Below are positions 1 to 10,535 of a stretch of DNA of 64,000 bases, in pieces. Numbering within the stretch: position 1 is the first letter of the stretch; each line of letters starts with the position of its first letter. The notes beneath the pieces were generated by a model. That model saw nothing but the letters and a program-made list of their open reading frames with translations, was not told the origin of the DNA and did not search any database. The translations under genes were made by a program, and so were the position numbers. Origin of the DNA: Halogeometricum limi (GTDB taxonomy: Archaea > Halobacteriota > Halobacteria > Halobacteriales > Haloferacaceae). The stretch is from the NCBI RefSeq assembly GCF_900115785.1, contig NZ_FOYS01000003.1:310001-374000 (forward strand). The letters run 5' to 3'.

Positions 1-618
1 GACGAGTTCGGGGTCGGAGCGACACATGCCGACGGTGAGCGTCGCCGCCGACCCGACGGTGTGGACCACGTCGTCCATCTCCGCGCGGGAGGGGACGACG
101 CGGCGGGCGTCGCGCGTCGAGACGGCTATCTCTGGCAGGCAGGCGACGAGCGAGATGTCCGTCTCGACGGTGGTGACCGCACCCTCGCGGGCGACGGTGA
201 ACCCGCCGAGAAGCGCCGGAGCGACGTTGTCGGCGTGCGCCTCGCCCGAGACGACGGCCTCTCCCTCGGCGGCGATGGGGACGAGTTCCGAACGCGAGTA
301 GCCCCGGTCGTACAGGGCGTTCAGCGCGAGGGCGGCACCGGCCGAACTGGCCGCGGACGAACCGAGACCCGAAGAAGGCCTGACGCCCTTGTCGATGCGG
401 ATACGCGCCGGGGCGTCGAGTGCCTCGGCGACGGCACCGACGACGTTCTTGTCCGGGTCCTCGGGGATGTACTGGCTCCCGACGCCCGTCACCTCGATAG
501 TCGTCTCCGACGCACGTTCGACGCGAATCACGTCCGCAGGACGGTCGAGGGCCACGCCGAACACGTCGAACCCGCTTCCGAGATTCGCGCTCGTCGCGGG
601 TGCCTTGACCGTCTCCAT
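1..618 (-). CDS. thrB: Homoserine kinase, 5' part (3' end outside window)
   Basis: GHMP-family kinase that phosphorylates homoserine in threonine synthesis. Reading the minus strand from ATG at 618 gives 206 uninterrupted codons to base 1. The N-terminus carries ATSANLGSGFD (about residues 8-18), and the phosphate-binding glycine-rich motif GLGSSAASSAGA follows near residue 90, both hallmarks of GHMP kinases. The combination with the ATP-loop spacing fits homoserine kinase better than mevalonate or shikimate kinase, but the C-terminal third is missing. Its start lies 50 bases from the left end of the inserted IS element, so the element now separates it from the histidine kinase gene upstream. 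Confidence 0.9.
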   Translation of the reverse strand, partial: METVKAPATSANLGSGFDVFGVALDRPADVIRVERASETTIEVTGVGSQYIPEDPDKNVVGAVAEALDAPARIRIDKGVRPSSGLGSSAASSAGAALALNALYDRGYSRSELVPIAAEGEAVVSGEAHADNVAPALLGGFTVAREGAVTTVETDISLVACLPEIAVSTRDARRVVPSRAEMDDVVHTVGSAATLTVGMCRSDPELV

Positions 619-664
619 GGAGCGTTTCTTCCCCAACGGCGGGTAAAAAGGTAGCGAAGCGAAG

Positions 665-767
<103 letters not shown>

Positions 768-802
768 GTCTTTAAGCCGTCCGACCGTGATAGTATGCAT
801 AG

Positions 803-1179
803 ATGGTAAAGAGTACCCGTCACGCGAAATACGAACTCTATTACCACATAGTGTTCGTGCCGAAATGTCGGCGTTCTCACCTGACGGGGAAGACGAAGGA
901 ACGTCTCGAAACCATCTTCGCGGAAATCTGTGAGGACAAGGGCCTCGAACTGGCTGAGTCCGAGGTCATGCCCGACCACGTACACCTGTTTATCGGGAGT
1001 CCACCCAAGAACGCCCCATCCCTCATTGTCAACTGGGTCAAGGGTATCTCCGCCCGCAAGTACAACCAACGCTACGACGACCGCGTGAAGTGGACTCGTT
1101 CCTACTACGTCGGAACAGCGGGAAGTGCCTCGAAGGGCGCTGTCGAACGCTACATCGCTGAACAGGAGGGTGACGGCGG

Positions 1180-1183
<4 letters not shown>
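803..1183 (+). CDS. tnpA: IS200/IS605 Y1 transposase TnpA
   Basis: HUH single-strand transposase of 126 residues, normal length for the family. The metal-binding HUH pair is H59-V-H61 in PDHVHLFI, and the catalytic tyrosine is Y117 in VERYIAEQ. It cuts and rejoins the subterminal hairpin ends as single-stranded DNA. ATG at 803 gives the usual family N-terminus ([10 protein letters not shown]). Its TGA stop overlaps the tnpB ATG (ATGA at 1180-1183), so the two genes are probably translationally coupled. No frameshift or missing catalytic residue is seen, so it is likely active. Confidence 0.95.
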
Positions 1184-2501
<1,318 letters not shown>

Positions 2502-2505
<4 letters not shown>

Positions 2506-4385
2506 TCCGCGGGCGAGAACTCGAAGCGCGCGCCGCCGTTCGTCGCCGCACCGACGCGTACCTCCCACCCGTGTGCGGCGGCTATCTGCTCGACGATGGC
2601 CAACCCGAGGCCGGTTCCGTCCTCGCCGGTGCTGAACCCTCGCTCGAAGACTCTCTCGTGGGTCTCCGGGGGGATTCCCCGGCCGTCGTCCTCGACGTAG
2701 AATCCGCCCTCCGGAAGCGCGCCGACTTCGACGGTCAGGTCCGTCGTCCGACCGTCCGCCGAACCGTGTTCCACGCAGTTCCGAAACAGGTTCTCGAACA
2801 GATGTCGGAGTTGTCCGGCGTCCGCTTCGAGCGTCGTCTCGTCGGCGACGACGAGTGAGGCGGTCACCCCGTCACCCGTCTCCCCGGCCGTGGTGTCGAC
2901 GGACTGCCACGCCGTCCTCGCGGCCGTCGACAGCGACACCGACTCGACCGTTCCGAGCGCGTCCCCCTCGCGGGCGAGGACGAGGAGGTCCGTGACGATG
3001 CGTTCGATGCGTTCGTGCGCCTCTTCGACCCGGTCGAAGTGTCCCCCCTCGCGCGTCTCTCGCGCCAACTCGGTGTAGCCGCGGGCGACGTTGAGCGGGT
3101 TCCTGAGGTCGTGGCTGACGACGCTCGCGAACTGGTCGAGACGCTCGTTCTGCGCCTGCAGACGCATCTCGCGGCGGTGGCGAGACGTCACGTCTCTGAC
3201 GAGGACGAGCGACCCGACCCGCCGACCGCCGCTCTCCAGCGGCGAGCGCTCGATCTCCAGGTGGCGCACGTCGCCGTCGGGTCGTTCGAGCGTCCGCGTG
3301 AGGACCGGGTCGCCGTCCCGAACCGACGAGGCGGGCGTCGCGGCCCCCGAATCGTCTGCCGTTCCCGGCCCGTTCGCCGTCCCCAATCCGCTCGTCGTCC
3401 GCAATCCGTCCGCCGTTCTCGATTCATCCTCCGTCCGCAACTCGCCCGCTTTCGCCCGGAGACCACCGTCTCCGCGCGTCCACGCCGCGGTGGCGATGGT
3501 CGGGTGGAGCACGTCGCGTCCGTCCCGGCCGTGCGCGTCGGCGGGGTCCGACAGGTACGCCTCGGCCGCGGGATTGAACTCCAGTACGCAGCCGTTGGTG
3601 TCGAGCACGATGGCCGCTTCGTCCAGTTGGTCGACGACGGCCTGCCACCCGATGGGGACCAGCGTGAACAGGCCGTGCCGAACGACGCTCCACGCCACCG
3701 TGCCCGCCGCCGCGGCGAACGCGATGGCCGGGAGGTTCAGCGACGGGAACGGGTTCCACGGCGCGACGTACACGGCACCACCGACGGTGGGGAGCGCCGC
3801 GCCCAAGAGGAGCGACAACTCCTGTGTCTGCCGCGCGCCGGTCGTCGTGCGAACGACGCCCACCAGACGAGCCATCCCGGCGAAGATGAGCGCGTACGCG
3901 AAGAGGATGAAGCCGTAGAACGCCGGGCCGTGGTCGTTGATGAGCGAGACGAAGCCGCCGGTGTCGTCGAGGTAGACGGCCTCCCAGACGAGCGAGTGCA
4001 TCCCGCCGTTCGTGAACACCAACGCGAGCGTCACGGCGGGAACCGTCCAGAGGGCGACGGTCCGCCACCGAGGCGACTCGCGGTCACCGCCGGCGTGGAG
4101 ACGCACGTACTCGTACCACAGGACGGGCAGGGTCGCGCTTCCGAGGTACGCGACGCGGTTCAACAGCACCTTCGTCCCGTAGTCGGTCCGAAGCGTCTCG
4201 AAGCCGTACGCCCCGATCCAGATTCCCGCGGCCAGCAGAATCAACACCGCGACGTTGGCCTCTGGCAGTCGCTCGCGGACGTCGTGGCGTCCCGTCAGGT
4301 ACACCGCGAGTCCCACGAAGACCAGCGACGCGAGGACCAGCGGCGGTCCGTGCGCCACGAATTGCCAGTTCTGTGACCAGTCCAT
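2502..4385 (-). CDS. 7TM-PAS sensor histidine kinase
   Basis: 627 residues from ATG 4385 (MDWSQNW); the open frame continues upstream but that part is antisense of the next gene. Order: seven hydrophobic segments in about the first 230 residues (his-kinase 7TM sensor type), a PAS domain (about 235-300), a low-complexity linker of hexapeptide repeats, the phospho-acceptor box VSHDLRNPLNVARGY, and an HATPase domain with N box NLFRNCVEHG, DDGRGIP and GTGLGLAI. An autophosphorylating membrane sensor; no response regulator is adjacent, so its partner is unknown. The IS insertion replaced the last codon and stop (SPAE to SPAD), leaving the protein intact. Confidence 0.92.
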
Positions 4386-4475
4386 CTTCCTATATCTGTT
4401 CTGTTCTCCCGTCCGGGATAAAACCTCCCTCGATTCGACCGGAACCGATTTTCCACGGCGTCTCGAAGCGAGAGC

Positions 4476-5828
4476 ATGATTGGCGTCGTCGGCGGCGGTA
4501 TCGCGGGTCTCGCTGCAGCGTATCGCTTGCGACAACACGGGCACGAGGTGCAGGTGTTCGAGGCCACGGAGGACGTCGGCGGCCTCGCGGCCGTCTACGA
4601 GACGGCGGGTGACGACATCGAGAAGTTCTATCACCACCTCTCGAAGTCCGAAGAGACCATCGTCGAACTCGCCGAGGAGTTGGGCCTCGGCGACAGCCTC
4701 GACTGGCGCATCGGCAAGAACGCCTACTACGTCGACGGCGTGGTCCACCCCCTCGACACCGCGTGGCAGATAGCCGCCTACCCGCACATGAGCGTCTACG
4801 ACAAGTTCCGACTCGGGATGCTCACGCAGGGAATCGACGTACGCGGCGGTATCCCCGACTTCGACGCCTACGACGACCTGAGCGAGTACGAACACGTCAC
4901 CATCCGCGACTTCGTCGTCGAACACACGACGCAGGGCGTCTACGACAACTTCGTCGACCCCCTCCTCGACGGCAAGTTCGGCGACAGGAAAGGCGACATC
5001 TCGGCGGCGTGGTTCCTCGGACGCGTCCGTTTCCGCGGCGAACGCGACTTGCTACGCGGCGAGATTCTCGGCTACTTCGACGGCGGGTTTCGGCCCCTGT
5101 TGGACGCTCTCGTCGACGCCGTCGGCCGCGAGAACATCACCACCGGCGCGCGCGTCACCGAGTTGGAGACGGACGGCGACGCGGTGGGTTCGATGACCGT
5201 CGAGACGGAGACAGGTCGCGAGACGCACGACGTGGACGCCGCCGTCGTCGCCGCGATGCCGAACGTCCTCGAAGACCTGACCGGCTACGAGTGCGACATC
5301 GAGTTCCAGGGGGCCGTCTGCGGCCTCGCGACGATGTCGGAGTCGCTGATGGACACCTACTGGCTCAACGTCGCCCACGACGCCCCGTTCGGCTCTCTCA
5401 TCGAGCACACGAACTTCGTCCCGAAAGAGCGCTACGGCGGCCAACACCTGCTCTACGTCGCCAGTTACGTCCAAGGACCGCACGAAGACCTCTGGCAGAT
5501 GTCCGACGAGGAGGTCGAGGACGTCTGGTTCGACGAGATAGCGTCGATGTTCCCGCAGTTCGACCGCTCCGCCGTCGAGGAGTTCCGCATCGCGCGCAAC
5601 CCCCGCGCCGGTCCCATCTACGAACGCGGCTACCTCGACATGGTCGTGCCCTACGACCTGAGCGACGAGGTTGCGGACGGCGTCTACTACGCCGGGATGG
5701 CCTCGGCGGCGCAGTACCCCGAGCGGTCGCTGAACGGCGGTATCGTCGCGGGCTACGAGTGTGCGGACCGCATCGTAGAGTCGACGCGAGCAGACACGCA
5801 GGTAGCGTCCCCGAGCACCGACGACTGA
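4476..5828 (+). CDS. NAD(P)/FAD-dependent amine-oxidase-like oxidoreductase
   Basis: 450 residues. The Rossmann FAD motif VVGGGIAGLAAAYRL sits at the extreme N-terminus, followed by the E of VFEATEDVGG. The C-terminal GVYYAGMASAAQYPERSLNGGIVAGYE block is the second FAD contact seen in the amine oxidase/protoporphyrinogen oxidase/UDP-galactopyranose mutase superfamily. Substrate cannot be assigned; desaturase-like and HemG-like roles are both possible. It diverges from the histidine kinase gene across 90 bases. A TTTTCC element about 28 bases upstream suits a leaderless transcript. Confidence 0.85.
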   Translation: MIGVVGGGIAGLAAAYRLRQHGHEVQVFEATEDVGGLAAVYETAGDDIEKFYHHLSKSEETIVELAEELGLGDSLDWRIGKNAYYVDGVVHPLDTAWQIAAYPHMSVYDKFRLGMLTQGIDVRGGIPDFDAYDDLSEYEHVTIRDFVVEHTTQGVYDNFVDPLLDGKFGDRKGDISAAWFLGRVRFRGERDLLRGEILGYFDGGFRPLLDALVDAVGRENITTGARVTELETDGDAVGSMTVETETGRETHDVDAAVVAAMPNVLEDLTGYECDIEFQGAVCGLATMSESLMDTYWLNVAHDAPFGSLIEHTNFVPKERYGGQHLLYVASYVQGPHEDLWQMSDEEVEDVWFDEIASMFPQFDRSAVEEFRIARNPRAGPIYERGYLDMVVPYDLSDEVADGVYYAGMASAAQYPERSLNGGIVAGYECADRIVESTRADTQVASPSTDD

Positions 5829-5868
5829 CCGTCTCGCCGTTCTCGAAAAACTCCGGGTCGCGACTCGA

Positions 5869-6468
5869 CTACGCTTCCGTCTCGTCGGTGTCGGCGTCTC
5901 GCATCCCGGGCGCGGCGCTCACGTCCACGTCGTCGGGTTCGTCCTGCCCGCCGACGCGCACCTCACCGTCCTGGCCTTGGACGTAGACGTCGTCGGCGAA
6001 CCCGCCCTCCGCGTGGGGGTGGACCGGGTCGTCGAGTTTCTCCGGCGTCGACGGCGCGTCCGGAATCTCCCGCGTGCGGAAGTCGCCGAGTGGGTCCGCG
6101 ATGGTGATGTCGTAGCGGGTGAAGAAGTCCTCGTAGCGGTCGTAGTGCGCCTCCAGTTCGTCGGCCGGGAACTCCATCATCTCGGTCCAGCCGTGGTTGT
6201 AGAAGTCGAAGTTGGCCTGCACGTGCGTTATCTCCCGCGCCTCCGCCTCGGAAAAGCCCGCCTCCAACGCGGCGACGTACGTGTCGAAGGTGCAGTCGAA
6301 GAACGCCTCCATGTGGGGTTCGCGCTCTTCTCTGTGGGCCGGGTCGGCCTTCTCCCCGAACACCCGCACGTGGAGGTCCACCAGTTTCTGCGTGGCGATG
6401 TCGCCGACGACGGGCATCGTCAGCGCCTTCTTGGCGGCGAAGTGCCGGATGTTCTGTCGAATCTTCAT
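5869..6468 (-). CDS. Conserved haloarchaeal protein of unknown function
   Basis: 199 residues, acidic, soluble, with no signal peptide or membrane segment. The N-terminal half is helical with several aromatic and histidine residues (EPHMEAFFDCTFDTY, HVQANFDFYNHGWTEM), while the last 50 residues are Asp/Glu-rich and probably disordered. I recall a haloarchaeal domain family of this type (possibly DUF6149) but cannot check. Convergent with the flavoprotein gene, with 40 bases between stops. Confidence 0.75.
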   Translation of the reverse strand: MKIRQNIRHFAAKKALTMPVVGDIATQKLVDLHVRVFGEKADPAHREEREPHMEAFFDCTFDTYVAALEAGFSEAEAREITHVQANFDFYNHGWTEMMEFPADELEAHYDRYEDFFTRYDITIADPLGDFRTREIPDAPSTPEKLDDPVHPHAEGGFADDVYVQGQDGEVRVGGQDEPDDVDVSAAPGMRDADTDETEA

Positions 6469-6584
6469 CTCACTCGCGCTTGGGACCGAGCGGACTTCAA
6501 GGGTACGCGTCGCGGACGTTTTCGGGGGCCTCTCCGACCGTCCGTGCGCTGATTATTTGGCTCCTCGGAGTGATGACACCACGT

Positions 6585-7481
6585 ATGAGCGAGACCGACG
6601 CGACGGAGGACCGTCTCCTCACCGACTGTACGGACTGTCTCGCCCCCGCCGAGGCGTTCGCCGCAGTCGGCAACGAGACGCGTCTGGCCATCCTCGAAGC
6701 CCTCTGGCAGTCGCCGGACCGCCCGGTGACGTTCTCGGAGTTGCGACGCCGTGTCGGCATGCGAGACAGCGCCCAGTTCAACTACCACCTCGGCCAACTG
6801 ACGGGACAGTTCGTCCGGAAGACCGACTCGGGGTACGACTTCCGGCACGCGGGCGAGAAAGTCGTCCGCGCCGTCCTCTCGGGGAGTTTCACCGAGAACC
6901 CCACCGTCGAACCGTTCGCCGTCCCCGGCGACTGCGCCGACTGCGGCGGGTCGCTCTCGGCGTCGTACCGGGACGAACATCTCTCGGTCGGATGCGTCGA
7001 CTGCGAGCGACTCCACGCGCACGCGCCGTTTCCGCCGGGCGGACTCACCGACCGGTCCGACGAGGAAGTCGCGCACGCGTTCGACCAGCGCATCCGCCAC
7101 CTCCACTGCCTCGCCGCGGACGGCGTGTGCCCCGAGTGCGGCGGTCGGATGGAGACGACGCTGTCGCGGGAGACGACACCGCTGGACGTGGCGGTCTGTT
7201 CGGTCCACCGCTGCGCGCAGTGTGACCACCGAATCCGCTCGCCCGTCGGGTTGAGTCTCCTCGACCAGTCGGACGTCGTCGGGTTCCACACGACGCACGG
7301 CGTCGACTTGCGCGGGCGTCCGCACTGGACGTTCCAGTGGTGCGTCGGCGACCGTACGACGGTGCTGGACGACGACCCGTGGCGCGTCCGCGTCGACGTT
7401 CCGCTGGACGGCGAAGAACTCCGCGTGACGCTCGACGAACGGTTGGACGTCGTCGCCGTCGAACGCCGACGCCTCGACTGA
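6585..7481 (+). CDS. Winged-helix (ArsR-like) regulator with zinc-ribbon C-terminus
   Basis: 298 residues from ATG 6585; an in-frame ATG at 6573 is possible, but TTATTT at about 6553 favours a leaderless start at 6585. An N-terminal winged helix (FAAVGNETRLAILEALW ... FSELRRRVGM ... FNYHLGQLTGQFV, residues 18-80) is followed by a domain with CXXC pairs (CADCGGS, CVDCERL, CPECGGR, CAQCDHR) likely binding zinc. Predicted DNA-binding transcription regulator; targets unknown. A 10-bp inverted repeat overlaps its stop codon and precedes the next gene. Confidence 0.82.
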   Translation: MSETDATEDRLLTDCTDCLAPAEAFAAVGNETRLAILEALWQSPDRPVTFSELRRRVGMRDSAQFNYHLGQLTGQFVRKTDSGYDFRHAGEKVVRAVLSGSFTENPTVEPFAVPGDCADCGGSLSASYRDEHLSVGCVDCERLHAHAPFPPGGLTDRSDEEVAHAFDQRIRHLHCLAADGVCPECGGRMETTLSRETTPLDVAVCSVHRCAQCDHRIRSPVGLSLLDQSDVVGFHTTHGVDLRGRPHWTFQWCVGDRTTVLDDDPWRVRVDVPLDGEELRVTLDERLDVVAVERRRLD

Positions 7482-7506
7482 GTTACTGAACTCGATTTCA
7501 GTAACT
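7481..7506. promoter_or_regulatory. 10-bp inverted repeat (operator or terminator)
   Basis: Perfect arms AGTTACTGAA (7481-7490) and TTCAGTAACT (7497-7506) with a 6-base spacer. It starts on the last base of the HTH gene's stop codon and lies just upstream of an AT-rich TATA-like stretch (about 7515-7525) serving the gene at 7577. The symmetry and position suggest a protein-binding site, perhaps for the adjacent regulator; a terminator is the alternative, but no U-run follows directly. Confidence 0.5.
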
Positions 7507-7576
7507 TCGTCAACAAAAATATAATTCAGATTACACTTTTTACGTCCTCGCCCGTCTCTCTATCCGTGAGAGAACG

Positions 7577-7918
7577 ATGACGAAACAGCTCCCTCCGGTC
7601 GACTGCACCGCTTCCCGACTCGGCCTCGACGCCGCCCGCCCCCGCCCCCGAACGAGGGCGCTCGACACCGTCGTCGACGTGGTGGCGACGCTCGCGGCGT
7701 TCACCGCGTTCGCAGTCGTCGCCGGACTGTTCGCACCGACCGTCTCGCCCCCCGTGACGTTTCTCGCGCTCTGGGTCGTGGGACTCCCCGTCGCGTTCGC
7801 CGTCCCGGCAGTCGCCGTCGGCGTCGTGAGTCGTGTAGACCACAGACTCCGCCTGTTCGCCTGCGCCCGGTGGCACGTCGGGTGTGAACGCGACGACGTA
7901 ACTCGCCGGTTCGCCTGA
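7577..7918 (+). CDS. Small two-span membrane protein (paralogue of next gene)
   Basis: 113 residues with two hydrophobic segments (about 34-54 and 58-80). The core APTVSPPVTFLALWVVGLPVAFAVP aligns with APSIQSPAVFAGLFLVGLPVTFALP of the next gene, so the two are tandem paralogues. Third-position GC is high, as in neighbouring genes, supporting coding. No functional motif recognised. Confidence 0.65.
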   Translation: MTKQLPPVDCTASRLGLDAARPRPRTRALDTVVDVVATLAAFTAFAVVAGLFAPTVSPPVTFLALWVVGLPVAFAVPAVAVGVVSRVDHRLRLFACARWHVGCERDDVTRRFA

Positions 7919-7975
7919 ACGCCGAAACACAAAACATAACACGATTATCATCTCTGGGCGCGTCGGGACGTGGCG

Positions 7976-8242
7976 ATGACGTCCCCTCGACCACAGACCA
8001 TCCGCGAGCAACTCGACGCGGCGGGCGCACCGACCCACCGCGACCCGGTGGTCTTGCTCGTCTGCTACTGCATCCTCTCAGTCGCCTGTCTACTCGCGTT
8101 CGGCGCTGTCGCCAGCCTCGTCGCCCCGTCGATACAAAGTCCGGCGGTGTTCGCCGGTCTGTTTCTCGTCGGTCTTCCCGTGACGTTCGCCCTTCCGGGT
8201 ATCTTCTTCCGCCGAATCGTCGCCGCCCTCGGCGGGCGATGA
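7976..8242 (+). CDS. Small two-span membrane protein (paralogue of previous gene)
   Basis: 88 residues from ATG 7976 (GTG at 7970 is in frame). GATTATC at about 7943-7949 is well placed for a leaderless start. Two hydrophobic segments joined by a short APSIQSPAVF loop match the preceding gene. Function unknown; the pair may arise by local duplication. Confidence 0.65.
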   Translation: MTSPRPQTIREQLDAAGAPTHRDPVVLLVCYCILSVACLLAFGAVASLVAPSIQSPAVFAGLFLVGLPVTFALPGIFFRRIVAALGGR

Positions 8243-8352
8243 ACACGGCTCGGGAGCGTCGGCCCGGAGCGTGAGGCGCGGACCTCTCGATGGTGTGAGA
8301 CGAATGACGAGGATAGCAATTCACATTAACCCCGACGTCAAAGCTTCCGGAT

Positions 8353-9600
8353 ATGACTCAGTCGTACGTCATCATCGGCGACGGTATCGCGGGGAGTTCC
8401 GCCGCCGAAACCCTCCGCGAGGAGGAACCCGACGCCGACATCACCGTCGTCACGGACGAGGGTGAAGCGCTGTACAACCGCATCCTGATCAAAGAGTTCG
8501 CGAAGGGGAAACTCCCGGAAGCGCCCATCTCCATCCACGACCCCTCGTGGTACGACGAGCGAGACATCGACCTGAAGCTCAACACCCTCGTCACGGACGT
8601 CGACCCCGACGGCCACACCATCGAGACGCACGAGGGCGAAGTGCTCTCGTGGGACAAACTGCTCGTCTCCGTCGGCGGCACGCCGACGCAACTGCCCGTC
8701 GACAACTCCGACGCCGAGGGAGTCCACCACTTCTGGACGTTCCAAGACGCGCGCAAGATTCGCTCGCACATGGAAGAGGCGGACAGTTCCGTCGTCGTCG
8801 GTGCTGGCCTCCTCGGCATCGACCTCGCGGCCATCACGGCCGCCCAAGGCGTCGAAGGCAAGTACCTCATGCGCGGTAACTGCTGGTGGCGCTACGCGCT
8901 CTCGCCGGAGGGCGGCGAGATAATCCACGACGCACTCCGCGAGCGAAACGTCGAGCCCGTCTTCGAGTCCGGCGTCGACCACTTCGAGGTGGACGACGAC
9001 GGCAAGGTCACCACCGCAGTCGACCCCAACGGCGACGAGTACGACGCCGACTTTGTCGGCATCGCCATCGGCCTCGACTTCAACACGGAGATTCTGCAGG
9101 GCACCGACATCGAGTGCGACGACGGTATCATCGTCGACGAGTACATGCGCACGAACCACGAGGACGTGTTCGCCGCGGGCGACATCACCCAGTTCCACGA
9201 CGTCATCCTCGGCGAACGCGCCCAGAACGGCGCGTGGGGCTCCGCGAAGGAACAGGGGACCATCGCCGCGAAGAACATGGTCGACTACGAGTCCGAGGAG
9301 TTCCGCTGGGTCTCCTCGTACTCCATCACGCACTTCGACTTCCCGTTCCTCTCGTTCGGTCACCCGACGCTCGGCGACGACGAAGCGGAGATCAAACACT
9401 CCGACACCGAGTGGCGTCGTCTCGCGTTCAAAGACGGGAAAATCGTCGGCGGCGTCCTCATCGGCGACCTCTCGCCGCAGTCGAAGTACAAGAAGCTCAT
9501 GCGCGAAGAACGCGTCGTCGCCGACCAGAAGGACGTGCTGATGCAAGAGCAGTTCGACATCGAGGACCTCGACCTCGAAGAAGAAGCCCCCGCGGAGTAG
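8353..9600 (+). CDS. FAD/NAD-dependent pyridine nucleotide-disulfide family oxidoreductase
   Basis: 415 residues. FAD motif IIGDGIAGSSAAE at the N-terminus, NAD motif VVGAGLLGIDLAAI (about 147-160), and the GD motif VFAAGDITQFHD (about 273-284) are in the order of NirB/rubredoxin-reductase-like flavoproteins. There is no redox CXXC, so it is not a thioredoxin or lipoamide reductase. It probably passes electrons from NAD(P)H to a small carrier, but the partner is not evident. CACATTAAC about 26 bases upstream supports the start. Confidence 0.88.
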   Translation: MTQSYVIIGDGIAGSSAAETLREEEPDADITVVTDEGEALYNRILIKEFAKGKLPEAPISIHDPSWYDERDIDLKLNTLVTDVDPDGHTIETHEGEVLSWDKLLVSVGGTPTQLPVDNSDAEGVHHFWTFQDARKIRSHMEEADSSVVVGAGLLGIDLAAITAAQGVEGKYLMRGNCWWRYALSPEGGEIIHDALRERNVEPVFESGVDHFEVDDDGKVTTAVDPNGDEYDADFVGIAIGLDFNTEILQGTDIECDDGIIVDEYMRTNHEDVFAAGDITQFHDVILGERAQNGAWGSAKEQGTIAAKNMVDYESEEFRWVSSYSITHFDFPFLSFGHPTLGDDEAEIKHSDTEWRRLAFKDGKIVGGVLIGDLSPQSKYKKLMREERVVADQKDVLMQEQFDIEDLDLEEEAPAE

Positions 9601-9698
9601 CGCCGCCCCGCCCGAACGGCGGTTCTCGATTTTCGTCTCGTCTCTGTCCCGACAGCGTCGCCCAAATCTTTATGGACGACCATGGTATTTGTCACCAC

Positions 9699-9935
9699 AT
9701 GTCACGAACGGCGCGCGGCAGCAGGCACGACGAGTCGACGGCGGACGTCACCGTCGTTCGAACCGGTGCGGCGGACATCGACCCGGACGCGACGGTTCGG
9801 CACTACGACCAACTGTCCGAACGCGGTCAGCGGGCCGTCGCTGCGGCCGCCGAGAGCGAACGTGGTCGAGTCCGAGACGCCGAGTTGAGCGTCGGAGAGG
9901 TCGTCCGATTCACCGACTACTACGTCGTCCGCTGA
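9699..9935 (+). CDS. Small haloarchaeal protein of unknown function
   Basis: 78 residues from ATG 9699, with TCTTTATGG about 28 bases upstream. Sequence is soluble and charged (HYDQLSERGQRAVAAAAES, ELSVGEVVRFTDYYVVR). The C-terminal half reads like a small beta-rich domain. Its frame is also open upstream, but that stretch is the arginine-rich shadow of the oxidoreductase gene. No motif recognised. Confidence 0.65.
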   Translation: MSRTARGSRHDESTADVTVVRTGAADIDPDATVRHYDQLSERGQRAVAAAAESERGRVRDAELSVGEVVRFTDYYVVR

Positions 9936-10019
9936 CGCCCGCCGACGCGACGCGGTGCGGACGACCGCCCGTCCGCTGGAACCGAAGCGACTTTGCCTCC
10001 CACACGACCACGTCTGTGT

Positions 10020-10436
10020 ATGGACGGAGGCGGTTCTACCAACATGACGCTCGCGTTCGAGTTGTCGGCGCTGAAGGCGCTCGCCGACCCGAACGCGGTG
10101 TTCAACGACGCGCGACAGTGGACGGAGTACGTCGGGGTCGTAAGCGACAAGCCGACGTACGTGGTCACGAACTTCACCCGGAAGCACCGCGTCCGTCAGG
10201 ACTTTTTCTCGGGGCCGCGCGGCGTCAAGGAGAGTCTCGAGAACGTCAAACAGCAGTTCGACACCGACCGACACGTGTTCGTCGGGACGACGGAAGAGGA
10301 CCGCGAACTCGCAGCAGAGACCGACTGGGAGTTCCTCCCCCTCGAACAGGCCGCGGAAGCGGCCAACTGGGAACTCGCGGGCGAGGAGACGGAGGAAGAC
10401 CCCTTCGAGTCCGGCGGCCGAGACGACTGGCCCTGA
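10020..10436 (+). CDS. Conserved haloarchaeal protein of unknown function
   Basis: 138 residues from ATG 10020; ATG at 10044 is also possible. Soluble and acidic, with a mixed alpha/beta first hundred residues (TLAFELSALKALADPNAVF, YVGVVSDKPTYVVTNF) and an acidic tail. It resembles widespread haloarchaeal proteins (I recall DUF7124). It lies just before mptA in the same direction, with 99 bases between, so a shared transcript is unlikely because mptA has its own TATA element. Confidence 0.72.
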   Translation: MDGGGSTNMTLAFELSALKALADPNAVFNDARQWTEYVGVVSDKPTYVVTNFTRKHRVRQDFFSGPRGVKESLENVKQQFDTDRHVFVGTTEEDRELAAETDWEFLPLEQAAEAANWELAGEETEEDPFESGGRDDWP

Positions 10437-10535
10437 CCGCATCGGGTCCGAGACGCGGCGAGACGCCCGAATCTCCGCACGTGTGACCTTCCCGTAGCGA
10501 AAGCATTAATCGAACTCACACCTACCGTCTCTACA

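Noticed and set aside
4386-4925. N-terminal extension of the histidine kinase frame
   Set aside because: It is antisense of the flavoprotein gene and lacks domain character; ATG 4385 begins a clean 7TM segment.
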